From NCBI GenBank assembly GCA_019422525.1, contig JAHZDE010000004.1:169648-233647 (forward strand): a DNA stretch of 64,000 nucleotides. The letters run 5' to 3'. Origin of the DNA: Clostridiales bacterium. GTDB taxonomy: Bacteria; Bacillota; Clostridia; Oscillospirales; Acutalibacteraceae. Made by a program: the position numbers and the translations under genes. Within the stretch, counting starts at the first letter, position 1; every line of letters begins with the position of its first letter. A model generated the notes under the pieces. The model saw only the letters and a list, made by a program, of their open reading frames with translations, searched no databases and was not told where the DNA came from. Below are positions 40,639-49,397 of this stretch, in pieces.

Positions 40639-41136
40639 TTAGATTTTGCTGACTTCTTTCCAGGCTGAAATGTTAGACAAATAGTCAGCATTCGCATGAT
40701 AGGGAAGAACCATTTTGTTTTTGTCTGATTTAATTATTTTACATAATCTTGTGATTCCAACTGCATATCTGGGGTTTAATTCCTTAAAATAACAGTTGGA
40801 TAAAATTATATAATCGCTTTTTTTGTATAAACTTTCTTGCAATGTAATAATCTGATAGTATACATCTAGATTAATAGCGATATACTTTTTTCTTTTCCCT
40901 AAAAATGAATACTCTGCAATATACTTATCGTGCAATTTAAAATATACAGCTTGGTCGTATGATAGATACAAACAAAGAGCAAACAAGAACACGTAAAATG
41001 CATAAAAAATTAATGAGATAAAATCAAAATCGGAATTAATAATCATATAGTATTCGTATCCAACAAATAGCAGAATTTCAATAATAATTAGAAAAACAAA
41101 CGTGTTTCTCCAATATTTTGACAAATATATTTTCAT
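40639..41136 (-). CDS. Two-helix membrane protein, probable immunity gene
   Basis: The product is 165 aa: helices at about residues 12-32 and 40-62, then a ~95-residue domain (FKLHDKYIAEYSFLGKRKKY...) that resembles the PH-like part of the other membrane immunity proteins without clear identity. A ~130-nt remnant of a toxin tip end (41155-41290; FVSQFAANFALGGNI then a stop) lies directly upstream. The immunity role is inferred from that pattern. Confidence 0.55.
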   Translation of the reverse strand: MKIYLSKYWRNTFVFLIIIEILLFVGYEYYMIINSDFDFISLIFYAFYVFLFALCLYLSYDQAVYFKLHDKYIAEYSFLGKRKKYIAINLDVYYQIITLQESLYKKSDYIILSNCYFKELNPRYAVGITRLCKIIKSDKNKMVLPYHANADYLSNISAWKEVSKI

Positions 41137-41154
41137 AATATTACCCTTTCCTTA

Positions 41155-41290
41155 AAACAGATCGATAATCGATTGTAATATAGATATATTTCCTCCAAGA
41201 GCAAAATTTGCAGCAAATTGAGATACAAAGCCAGTTACGTCAGCAGTTTCGCAACCTATAAAGGCAGAATTAACAACACAATTCGCATCT
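41155..41290 (-). pseudogene. 3' remnant of an unidentified Rhs toxin tip
   Basis: The minus strand reads CVVNSAFIGCETADVTGF, then VSQFAANFALGGN and a stop at the left end, just before the membrane immunity gene at 40639-41136. The Gly/Ala/Phe-rich text is like the pre-toxin region of other tips. No Rhs core is attached; the DUF2812-like gene follows directly upstream. Confidence 0.4.
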
Positions 41291-41310
41291 ATAATGCAAA
41301 TAAGAGTAAA

Positions 41311-41853
41311 TTAAATGTAATCAGCATTACATACTTTTATTTGCTGTATATACCCATTAGTTCGATATACAAACAAAGCCATTGTAAAGAGGAAATAGAT
41401 AAGTACCATTATTAATCCATAACCTGATACATTTTGGTATATCGAAGCAGCTAGCAACATCAATCCTGTAATTAGGAAAATAAACGATATTATCATATAC
41501 TGAAACATAACATGTTTTAAATATTTCTTTCTATAATGTTTTAAATCTTTAAAATCTCTGTTTTCTCCTGTAATACGAAAAACAGAATACCCAGTTGCTT
41601 TTGTAGCTATTTTGTTTGCACAATAATCCGACAGCAGCTTCTGCTCATATTGGTACATACAAGGAGTGTTATCTTTTGCCATATCATAAGTAATAACATA
41701 ACTTGAATTTTTGGGCTTGCATTCTACAAAATAAAAAACACAAGAAAATTTTATACAAGTCAGCCTCCATCCTTCAAACTCTAATTTAGATAAGAAATTC
41801 TCTAACTCATGGACTTTCCATAATGGATAATATTTAAACTTTTTCATTTTCAT
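41311..41853 (-). CDS. DUF2812-like membrane protein, probable immunity gene
   Basis: The product is about 180 aa: an N-terminal DUF2812-type domain (FKYYPLWKVHELENFLSKLE through VECKPKNSSYVITYD), then two membrane helices (about residues 117-137 and 143-163). DUF2812 proteins are usually encoded by PadR-type regulator operons, but here the gene follows the broken Rhs cassette L and no regulator is near, so an immunity role is more likely. The start is at 41853; a GTG one codon upstream is also possible. Confidence 0.55.
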   Translation of the reverse strand: MKMKKFKYYPLWKVHELENFLSKLEFEGWRLTCIKFSCVFYFVECKPKNSSYVITYDMAKDNTPCMYQYEQKLLSDYCANKIATKATGYSVFRITGENRDFKDLKHYRKKYLKHVMFQYMIISFIFLITGLMLLAASIYQNVSGYGLIMVLIYFLFTMALFVYRTNGYIQQIKVCNADYI

Positions 41854-41879
41854 CACTTAAACAACTTTCTGAAAAAATT

Positions 41880-42212
41880 TTTTAAGGCCACTTGAAGAAG
41901 GTCCGATGACAGATACTCCTGCTCCGATTATCCGAATATACGACCATAATTAACCCGGGCAACCGGATTATTATTTCAGTAGACAAAAAGTTTTTTCTCC
42001 GGGGCGTAGTAACGGTTTTGCAGGTAATACAGCCCTGTGTCAGAATCAAAATAGTACCCACGATAGCGGAATGGGGTCAGGTTGCCAATATCATTCGGAC
42101 CAGTAATCTCCTGCCCGTTTCCGTCCTGCACAGACAGCGTATTGACCCAGCTGTCATAGATATACCGTGCACGCAGGCTGCCGTCACCGGCATACAAGGC
42201 TTTCGGACAGTA
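41880..42212 (-). pseudogene. Cassette L: Rhs core fragment, toxin tip lost
   Basis: The core reads YAGDGSLRARYIYDSWVNTL through GLYYLQNRYYAPEKKLF with a deletion after RYY, where the TCRFIN...DLYDKN part is missing. It resumes out of frame near 41935-41975 (NNPVARVNYG). Only traces of a tip remain before the DUF2812-like gene. The 5' junction is AAGGC-TTTC next to a hairpin at 42209-42236. Confidence 0.75.
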
Positions 42213-42236
42213 CAAGCTGAAAAACTAGCTTGTACT
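42209..42236. repeat. Perfect hairpin at the 5' junction of cassette L
   Basis: AGTACAAGCT-gaaaaact-AGCTTGTACT is a perfect 10-bp inverted repeat exactly at the boundary between the Rhs core of cassette L and the end region of the upstream immunity gene (42383). No T-run follows on the minus strand. Five similar but unrelated-sequence hairpins mark other cassette borders. Confidence 0.65.
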
Positions 42237-42382
42237 AATTTTCACCATGAATATGCACCACGTAAACATTATAATATTTGTAATAATTCTCTCGAAACTT
42301 TTTTAAAGGCTCATGATTATGTAACTATTTTTATCCTCAAAAGGCGATATTTATCGGGAGGGAAAATTAGATAAATTTACGG

Positions 42383-42778
42383 TTATATAATTATGCTTTC
42401 ACATGCTACTATCAATTGATCTCCAGAAGTAAATGTAATTATAGTTTCAATATATTTTTCTCGATCATTTAATGGACAAAAAGGATAATCATTATTATCT
42501 TTTTTGTCAAATAATTTGGGAATGATAGTATTATCTCTATCTTCTACATACTCAAAATCAAAAATATAGGGAGAAGAACCCCAAAAGTCGCAGGATGTCA
42601 TTTCAAAGCCAATTACATTTAGAAAATCAATTGATATTCTTTGGTTATTAAGTTCTTTTAAAATTGAAAGATGCAATTTCTTTTCTACACGATGAAAAGA
42701 AAATTCTTCAAGGATATCATCATGAATATATACTTCTTTTGAATTAATAATTTTGCCATTTGATACATCTATTACCAT
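42383..42778 (-). CDS. Immunity protein of cassette K
   Basis: The product is 131 aa from the ATG at 42778, with GGGAGG 7 nt upstream; the frame upstream of it is only the out-of-frame end of the toxin. It is beta-rich, with EVYIHDDILEEFSFHRVEKK, FEMTSCDFWGSSPYIFDFEY and ITFTSGDQLIVACESIII. Paralogues: 38100-38504 (intact), 28417-28530 (3' remnant), perhaps 28617-29000. It directly follows the nuclease-like tip K and is its likely antidote. Confidence 0.65.
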   Translation of the reverse strand: MVIDVSNGKIINSKEVYIHDDILEEFSFHRVEKKLHLSILKELNNQRISIDFLNVIGFEMTSCDFWGSSPYIFDFEYVEDRDNTIIPKLFDKKDNNDYPFCPLNDREKYIETIITFTSGDQLIVACESIII

Positions 42779-42780
42779 AA

Positions 42781-43500
42781 TTAACCTCCCAAATACATTG
42801 AATTCCATGGTTCCGGCACTGGAGTACTCGGAATATGGTGCATATTGTGATGCTTTCCATCCCACTCAACCAACATTGTATGATAATGTAGACCATTATT
42901 AAAATCTTCATTCCATTCGAATATTTTCGCTTTGCAATTGGATCTCTCCATTCGATAATACGCCCATTTTTTGGTGGAATCGTAATATCCTTTTCTTTTT
43001 CATCAGTTTCAGGTTTTGTATTTTCAGGAATCGATATGGATGTTGAAGCAGGTGGATTGTTAACAAGTGTATCAGCTATTAAATATCCTGCCATGAGCCC
43101 CAAAAGAGCCTTTCCAAGCTCCCTAAGAATAAAACCGATAGCACTCCCGGCTACCGTAGCGGTTGCAGCCAATTTACCCGAGGGCTCCGTACAATTAACC
43201 GGATTATTCAGACAGTAGGCAAACATGTTATTGCCTGTAAACCCCTTCCCTGTGCTGACATACCCATCCCCATTGACAAACCGGCAGGTCTGCGGGTCAT
43301 AGTAGCGATTTTGCAGGTAATACAGCCCCGTCTCCGAATCAAAATAGTACCCACGATAGCGGAAGGGGTTCCGGTTGGCAATATCGTTCGGACCAGTAAG
43401 TTCCTGACCATTTCCGTCCTGTATGGAGATGGTATTGCCCCAGCTGTCATAGATGTACCGTACCCGCAGGCTGCCGTCGGTAAGATATAATGCCTTCGCA
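42781..43500 (-). pseudogene. Cassette K: Rhs core with nuclease-like toxin tip, frameshifted near 42920
   Basis: The core (YLTDGSLRVRYIYDSWGNTI to NNMFAYCLNNPVNCTEPSG) is in one frame. The tip begins KLAATATVAGSAIGFILREL, continues to IPPKNGRIIEWRDPIAKRK, then needs a frame change to give FEWNEDFNNGLHYHTMLVEW, GKHHNMHHIPSTPVPEPW and the true stop at 42781. The HYH...HH...PVPEPW pattern, rich in His and acidic residues, suggests a metal-dependent nuclease, but no named family was recognised. Without the frameshift the tip would be about 150 residues. Confidence 0.7.
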
Positions 43501-43560
43501 ATGTCGTAAAAACACCTAGGTAAAATGGATATCTTACGTATTGTTATAGTAATAATTTTT

Positions 43561-43764
43561 TTACAAACAGAACCCTGTTATTTTATTAAATAATAAACAT
43601 ATCAAAATTATTATAACTGCAAAAACAATAAGAACAAATGCATATAAAATACCTTTCAAAATGTATTGGATAGGTTTAGATTTTGCAAATACCCATTCTT
43701 TAAATGAGTTTGGGATAAAGGCATCTATAAAATCTACTATAAGAAAAAAAATATCTTCCATCAT
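43561..43764 (-). CDS. Small membrane immunity protein of cassette J
   Basis: The product is 67 aa: an amphipathic N-terminus, then a long hydrophobic helix (about residues 36-60, YAFVLIVFAVIIILICLLF). GGTGATTAA precedes ATG ATG. It starts within 1 nt of the end of toxin tip J, as expected for a toxin-immunity pair. Small size and one helix suggest it works inside the membrane. Confidence 0.6.
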   Translation of the reverse strand: MMEDIFFLIVDFIDAFIPNSFKEWVFAKSKPIQYILKGILYAFVLIVFAVIIILICLLFNKITGFCL

Positions 43765-44592
43765 TTAATCACCATTGTTTAATCTTGCGTTAATATATTG
43801 ACATATTATTCTGCCAATGCCTCTGATACATCGGTTAGCAATAATTGATCCTATATGTCGTTCTTTTGCTATATGTTTTGGGGTATAAGTTAGTTCTCTA
43901 ATGGCACTTCCTATTATACCTAATTTAGCATGGCGACCTCGAGTAATGTATTGCCCAATTGGTTTTATCTTATTAACAGTTACCGTTAATGCTGAAGAAA
44001 AGGTTGCCTTTGAAATTGTCTCTATAGGTCCATCGTCTTCATTTATACTATGGGCAACCGAAGTTACGAAATTGATTGCTGCTCTTCCTCGTACTACAGC
44101 AGTGGCAGGAATACCAGTAGACATTAATAGTCCAGTTGCCGCGCCTTATATACCTTCGATTATGACAGAATTCCAATTTATGTCATCTAGTTTTTTGCCA
44201 GATATTAATTGATTTGCTAATTCTAGACCTCCACTGAACAGAAATCCTCCTATTGTTGCTCCTACTTGTACCCAAAACTCCCCGCCATAGTCAACACGAG
44301 CAACCGGATTGTTATCGCAGTAGGCAAAAAGGTTTTTGTCGTACAAGTCCCCTTTTGCTGCCAGAATATCGGTCGTATCTGTGTTGATAAAGCGGCAGGT
44401 CTGCGGGTCATAGTAGCGGTTTTGCAGGTAATACAGCCCTGTGTCAGAATCAAAATAGTACCCACGATAGCGGAAGGGGTTCAGGTTGCCAATATCATTC
44501 TCACTGGTGATCTCCTGCCCATTTCCGTCCTGCACAGACAGCGTATTGCCCCAGCTGTCATAGATGTACCGTCCCGCAGGCTGCCGTCACTC
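43765..44592 (-). pseudogene. Cassette J: Rhs core with toxin tip interrupted by an in-frame stop
   Basis: The core (SENDIGNLNPFRYRGYYFDS to LFAYCDNNPVARVDYGG) leads into FWVQVGATIGGFLFSGG and NWNSVIIEGI, then TAA at 44146-44148. The same frame continues GAATGLLMSTGIPATAVVRG and ...VTVNKIKPIGQYITRGRHAK to a stop at 43765. The single nonsense codon is the only break there; the early core also has a one-base loss near 44572. The C-terminal part is basic (RGRHAKLG, PKHIAKERH), which suggests a nucleic-acid target. Toxin family not recognised. Confidence 0.7.
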
Positions 44593-44664
44593 GAATGTTA
44601 ATATGAAAATTAACCTATTTCAACTTTATTCCGATATTTTGATTTCCTGCAATTATAAAACAAA

Positions 44665-45135
44665 TTATTCCAATAGTTTTCTCATAACTTCATTCTGGCG
44701 TAAAGTCAAAAAATACAGCTTATTTAAGTTTTCTAATATATATTTTTTCCCTTTGTATACTGGAGGAAGTATAAGTTTGTCAAAAGCCTTATCAAAGTAT
44801 GGCTGAAGAGTTTCTTCTGTGTATTCCTCATACTCTATTGCACCAGTTTCAAATAAATTTCCCTGATTGTCATGTTTGGTCTTTGACATTACACCAATAC
44901 GTCCATAAACATCATATTCATAAAGCGTAGGATAAAGAGAAGATGACGTATTTTCAAAATTTCCAATGAAAAAATAAAAGTTCACATAGTATTCTTTCCC
45001 GAAATTTGATTTTTGTAATTCAAGACCACTCATTACATCTCTAATACCACATAAGTAGTACATATTCTTAATTTTTCGGTATCCTCTTTTATGAAATTCT
45101 TTTTTGCAAAAAGCTTTAAACTCGTTTTTATCCAT
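44665..45135 (-). CDS. DUF4304-like immunity protein of cassette I
   Basis: The product is 156 aa from the ATG at 45135 (AAAGGT 9 nt upstream; the ATG at 45144 is too close to it). It has FKAFCKKEFHKRGYRKIKNM, YYLCGIRDVMSGLELQKSNF and YYVNFYFFIG, the DUF4304 plan (lysine/aromatic N-terminus, LQKS, YYVN). It starts just after the PD-(D/E)xK tip and is its probable antidote. DUF4304 proteins are often seen as immunity proteins. Confidence 0.7.
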   Translation of the reverse strand: MDKNEFKAFCKKEFHKRGYRKIKNMYYLCGIRDVMSGLELQKSNFGKEYYVNFYFFIGNFENTSSSLYPTLYEYDVYGRIGVMSKTKHDNQGNLFETGAIEYEEYTEETLQPYFDKAFDKLILPPVYKGKKYILENLNKLYFLTLRQNEVMRKLLE

Positions 45136-45150
45136 AATTCGCATTACCTT

Positions 45151-45970
45151 TTAATATAGATCTAATCGTAAAATAAAACCGCCGCCAAATTTTCTGCTAT
45201 ACATTAGCAACTGTCGAACTCCAAGTCTTACCGACCTTGGGTTCATAGGTTTTAATTCGTATATTATTTTTTTATCAAAATCTATAAAATCCGGACGTAT
45301 TCCTTTGATACCTTTGAATTCTTTCCAATCTCGTCTAAAACCAGTCCCATTTTTGTATCCAGCATGTATTTTTCTTCCCATTTCTCTGCTTGATTTCGTA
45401 TACCCACGGCTTCTGTCTAAAGATTTTACCAGAGAAGAAGCCTCTGTTGTAAAATCTACAGCTTTAGCAATTTGTAAAGTATCAGTAGTTTTATCTACTG
45501 TTTTTACAGCTCGAGTAACTTCTCCTACTCCTGTAACAAAGGGAAGAAGATCTATAGTATCTCCTATTGCTCCTGCCCATGCCCAAGGATCACTTGGATT
45601 GATACACACTTCTACAATACTCGTACCAAGGGAAACAACATCAAATAATGTTTCCCAAAACTCCCCGCCATAGTCAACACGGGCAACTGGATTATTATCG
45701 CAATAGGCAAAAAGGTTTTTGTCGTACAAGTCCCCTTTTGCTGCCAGAATATCGGTCGTATCTGTGTTGATAAAGCGGCAGGTCTGCGGGTCATAGTAGC
45801 GGTTTTGCAGGTAATACAGCCCTGTGTCAGAATCAAAATAGTACCCACGATAGCGGGTTCAGATTGCCAATATCATTTAGACTGGTAATCTCCTGCCCGT
45901 TTTCGTCCTGTATGGAGATTGTATTGCCCAGCTGTCATAAATATACCGTACTCGCAGGCTGCCGTCTCCA
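45151..45970 (-). pseudogene. Cassette I: Rhs core with PD-(D/E)xK nuclease tip; core frameshifted
   Basis: The tip frame is open from 45729: MYDKNLFAYCDNNPVARVDY, a helical pre-toxin part (DPWAWAGAIGDTIDLLPFVT), then RKIHAGYKNGTGFRRDWKEF and IRPDFIDFDKKIIYELKP. D of RPD and E-L-K of YELKP fit the PD-(D/E)xK nuclease active site (Tox-REase type). The core upstream has lost 5 nt near 45855 (AGCGGGTTCAG for AGCGGAAGGGGTTCAG) and one C near 45927, so it is not translatable from the core. The tip itself looks functional if recombined onto the head gene. Confidence 0.8.
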
Positions 45971-45978
45971 AGACACGC

Positions 45979-46497
45979 TTATCGTATTTCTTTGACATTT
46001 TTTTTGCTTAACATAGCCATTAAAAACTCGATATTAACAGAATGAATATCCATAGAGATTTTATTTCTGGTTGTTTTTATCACAAAAGCATTTGCATTAC
46101 GTTTATAACTAATACAATCACAATAATAGATTTTCTGAGTTTTTACAAAAAAATCTTTATATACAAAATAATCTTTACTCTTAAAAATATCGATTTTAAA
46201 AAATAAAGATTCAAAAATAATATAAAATCCTCCCAATATAAATATAATAAATATAACCCATACCCACCAAGCTTCCGTACCATTTGGGAAGAAAAACATA
46301 ATGAAGCAGAAAGTTGAAAAGACTGCAACAACTAGCAATCCAATCCAAAAATAGACTTTTGGCAAGTGAATCACAACATGTTCTCTTGTGAGATTCTTTA
46401 TGAGTTCTTCACTATTAGACTTATCAATTCTAGAAAACAGGACCCCAACTATAATTGCTATTAATATGGGCGTTATAATACGAACCATAATCTGCAT
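45979..46497 (-). CDS. Two-helix membrane immunity protein of the MQIM/KEIR family (copy 4), partner of cassette H
   Basis: The product is 172 aa; AGGAGGAAATATT precedes the ATG. MQIMVRIITPILIAIIVGVL, EHVVIHLPKVYFWIGLLVVA, FIMFFFPNGTEAWWVW and the PH-like end DIHSVNIEFLMAML...KEIR are all present. It is about 80% identical by eye to the 30669 copy. It begins 13 nt after toxin tip H. The function is protection against the H/D-type tip, presumably in the membrane where that hydrophobic tip would act. Confidence 0.75.
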   Translation of the reverse strand: MQIMVRIITPILIAIIVGVLFSRIDKSNSEELIKNLTREHVVIHLPKVYFWIGLLVVAVFSTFCFIMFFFPNGTEAWWVWVIFIIFILGGFYIIFESLFFKIDIFKSKDYFVYKDFFVKTQKIYYCDCISYKRNANAFVIKTTRNKISMDIHSVNIEFLMAMLSKKNVKEIR

Positions 46498-46509
46498 AAT
46501 ATTTCCTCC

Positions 46510-47348
46510 TTAATATCCAAACAGCCAGCGAGTAATTGTATTCCCTATCGAGCCTAAAGTGAATCTGAGGGCAGCAGTATGAATAGATTTCACTATCGTA
46601 GCTTTTTTTGCTTGGTATTTTACAATTTGTTTTGTTGCATATTTGGTATTTGCTCTTCGTGTTTCTCTTTCTATTGATTTTGCCGTACTGTTCCACGTTT
46701 TTGTAAGGGTTTTCGAATCGGCTCCTTTTCCACCTATCAAACCGCTTAACGCACCGGAAGCAGTACTGACCGCAACACCTTCAAATGTTACTTTTTCACC
46801 TTTTACAGCCTGTTCTGCGACATACGTTCCTCCGCCTAGAGCAGCGTTGACACCAATTGAAGCTCCTAATCCAATATTAGTTGCCGCTATAGCTCCAGAT
46901 ATTGCTCCTGAAATAGCATTAACAACAACTACTCCCCAGTCTATTTCACCAGTAGTTGCATATTGCGAAATTGCAGACACTGTACCACTAACTATTGCTC
47001 CAACTCCCGCTCCAATTGCGACTCCAGCTAACCAATGCCAGATATCCCCGCCATAATCAACACGGGCAACCGGATTATTATCGCAGTAGGCAAAAAGGTT
47101 TTTGTCGTACAAGTCCCCTTTTGCTGCCAGAATATCGGTCGTATCTGTGTTGATAAAGCGGCAGGTCTGCGGGTCATAGTAGCGGTTTTGCAGGTAATAC
47201 AGCCCTGTGTCAGAATCAAAATAGTACCCACGATAGCGGAAGGGGTTCAGGTTGCCAATATCATTCTCACTGGTGATCTCCTGCCCGTTTCCGTCCTGCA
47301 CAGACAGCGTATTGCCCCAGCTGTCATAGATATACCGCGCACGCAGGG
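46510..47348 (-). CDS. Cassette H: orphan Rhs core plus GLIGG-type hydrophobic toxin tip
   Basis: An open frame of at least 263 codons with no ribosome-binding site; a GTG inside the core is the first possible start. The core runs to CDNNPVARVDYGG. The tip has a long Gly/Ala/Ile-rich stretch (WLAGVAIGAGVGAIVSGTVS through ATNIGLGASIGVNAALGG), then SGALSGLIGGKGADSKTLTK, a basic region (ERETRRANTKYATKQIVKYQ) and a short hydrophobic end. The tip matches cassette D. A membrane-active toxin is suggested by the sequence and by its membrane immunity partner at 45979; not proven. Confidence 0.75.
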
Positions 47349-47365
47349 GGACATTGGTAGGGCAT

Positions 47366-47392
47366 CACGCCGTGAATCTTTTTTACGGCGTG
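47366..47392. repeat. Hairpin at the 5' junction of cassette H
   Basis: CACGCCGT-gaatctttttt-ACGGCGTG lies between the core of cassette H and the end of the upstream immunity gene at 47383. The hairpin overlaps the last codons of that gene. Confidence 0.5.
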
Positions 47393-47859
47393 GAGGCAGA
47401 AGGGAAGTCCTTCTCATCCTCATCGATTTTTTCAGCGGAAAGGAGCATTTTCGTTCGCTTTGAATAGGTAATCCTGTAATGTTCACCCTCCCGCAAGTCA
47501 TATTTTTTGATATCGGATGACCAAGATTGAACAGAAATATATTTTTCATTCAGTTCAAAACCAATATTCCAAGTTGCTCTTCTTGGTCTATTGGACTTGT
47601 GTGTAAGTATAGCTTCACAAGTGATATAATCACACAAAACCAAGTCTAATGACAAATAACCGGTATAGAGTATTGTCATGAATAAAGCGCAAAGCAGGAT
47701 AATCGATAGTTTTTTTCTCCGGTTATATTCGTTCAAATATCTTTTCTTTTTTATTTTATTTCGAATTTTGTGATTTTTCCGAAGCATAGAGAATAATGAG
47801 ACAATAAGGAAGAACACAATGATATACAGAAAATGGATATCATACCAAATTAATGACAT
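47383..47859 (-). CDS. Two-helix membrane immunity protein of cassette G
   Basis: The product is 158 aa: helices near residues 8-25 and 53-75, basic KKKRYLNEYNRRKKLS between them, then a ~75-residue domain ending KRTKMLLSAEKIDEDEKDF. An orphan paralogue is at 29602-30066. It starts 44 nt after toxin tip G. Its final residues (PSASTP) lie in junction DNA next to a hairpin, so the natural end may have been altered by cassette insertion. Confidence 0.7.
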   Translation of the reverse strand: MSLIWYDIHFLYIIVFFLIVSLFSMLRKNHKIRNKIKKKRYLNEYNRRKKLSIILLCALFMTILYTGYLSLDLVLCDYITCEAILTHKSNRPRRATWNIGFELNEKYISVQSWSSDIKKYDLREGEHYRITYSKRTKMLLSAEKIDEDEKDFPSASTP

Positions 47860-47903
47860 TTATATCACCCGTCTTTTACCTGATCATAAACGGACCATAC
47901 TAG

Positions 47904-48957
47904 TCATAGAGAAAAACTGAGAACATTTTCACTGCGAGTTATCAAGCGATTGATACTTTGCATCATTTCTCTTGTACGTTGAGGGCTTATTTGAGGTTTT
48001 CTTTGCGTTACTTGATGTCTGAATGTTGAGTAATTTTTAGGACGCAATTTATCGAGTCCTTTGTTTGTACCAAAGTTGATAACTTCACCTACAGCACCGT
48101 CAATTACATCATTTTTAATATTTTCTATTGTAATAGATTCGTTATGAACGACTAAGTTTGTAACATTTTTTACTGTAGTACTTACAACAACTCTTCCAAC
48201 AGCACTCCAGATTCCTGCTCCTGGAATCATTCCCGATACAGCGGCTCCCAAATAATCTCCCAGATAACTAGTTGGGGCAAGAATATCGAGTCCACTTTTT
48301 CCATTTGCAATATTATTTACAACATCACCGATATAAACGCTTGCTACACTAACAGCGGCTCCAACCAACCAATTCCAGATATCCCCGCCATCGTCAACCC
48401 GGGCAACTGGATTGTTATCGCAGTAGGCAAAAAGGTTTTTGTCGTACAAGTCCCCTTTTGCTTCCAGAATATCGGTCGTATCTGCGTTGATAAACCGGCA
48501 AGTCTTCGGGTCATAGTAGCGGTTTTGCAGGTAATACAGCCCCGTCTCAGCATCAAAATAGTACCCACGATAGCGGAAGGGGTTCAGGTTGCCAATATCG
48601 TTTTGACTGGTGATCTCCTGCCCGTTTCCGTCCTGCACAGACAGCGTATTGCCCCAGCTGTCATAGATGTACCGTACCCGCAGGCTGCCGTCGCCAAGAT
48701 ATAGCGCTTCCACATCGCCGCGGGTGTTGGTTTGTACGTAATAAACATATCTAGTACCATTATGATAATAACGGATGCAGGACAAATGACCATACCCATC
48801 ATAGGAGAATAGTAGAACTGCTTGCTGTCCCCACGCTTTTCATACACCAGCTGGCCGTCCTGATACCAGTACCGGTACTCTTCGTCGTTAACCGTTTTGC
48901 TGGTGCGCAGCCCGTCAGAGCCATATTGGTATGTTATGGTTGTACCATCTTTTGTCA
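47904..48957 (-). pseudogene. Cassette G: long Rhs core fragment plus toxin tip; core frameshifted near 48806
   Basis: This cassette carries more of the core than any other, beginning at QLTKDGTTITYQYGSDGLRT. An extra G (GGAGAATAG for GGAATAG, about 48806) breaks the frame before YSYDGYGHLSC. From 48785 the frame is open for 293 codons: HNGTRYVYYVQTNTRGDVEA to NNPVARVDDGG, then a tip with IWNWLVGAAVSVASVYIGD, YLGDYLGAAVSGMIPGAGIW and a basic end (RHQVTQRKPQISPQRTRE). Toxin family not recognised. The 5' end of the core supplies the stop of the upstream lipoprotein gene. Confidence 0.75.
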
Positions 48958-49386
48958 GCTGTCTAAATATTTCTTTATTAATGCTTCAAATTGATATTCA
49001 TCAAAAACACTATATCCTGCATAATATGTCAAACCTTTTTTTAAAGTATACTCGGACTGTCCATTCCAATTAATTAACTCATATTCGTTGTTTTTATATA
49101 AAATTTTGATAACAGTATCTTCAATACCCTCCGGAGTAGCAGGTATTGGATCTCCAAAATATGTGTAACAATCAACTCTTTGAAAATCATTCAAAAATTC
49201 ATTTACATTTTCTATTGTTTTAATTTTCGTTTCTATTAAATAGCCGTCATCACCAAAATGTAGATTTACAATTGCAATTTCTTCAATCGCATCAGTGGGA
49301 TTTAGAAAATTGTACTCTTCAGAACATCTACAAGAAGAAAACAAAAATAAACAAAATATAGCAAATATCAGATATGATTTTTTCAT
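48955..49386 (-). CDS. Immunity lipoprotein of cassette F
   Basis: The product is 143 aa from the ATG at 49386 (AGAAGGTG upstream). Lipoprotein signal LFSSC with Cys near 19. The mature part has AIEEIAIVNLHFGDDG, FLNDFQRVDCYTYFGDP, TVIKILYKNNEYELINWNGQ and YSVFDEYQFEALIKKYLDS. Paralogues: 36359-36793 (next to a remnant of the same toxin) and 35749-36228. The last codons TAT TTA GAC AGC TGA are finished by Rhs core DNA (CAGCTGACAAAAGATGG), so the stop belongs to the neighbouring cassette. Confidence 0.75.
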   Translation of the reverse strand: MKKSYLIFAIFCLFLFSSCRCSEEYNFLNPTDAIEEIAIVNLHFGDDGYLIETKIKTIENVNEFLNDFQRVDCYTYFGDPIPATPEGIEDTVIKILYKNNEYELINWNGQSEYTLKKGLTYYAGYSVFDEYQFEALIKKYLDS

Positions 49387-49397
49387 AAATTCACCTT

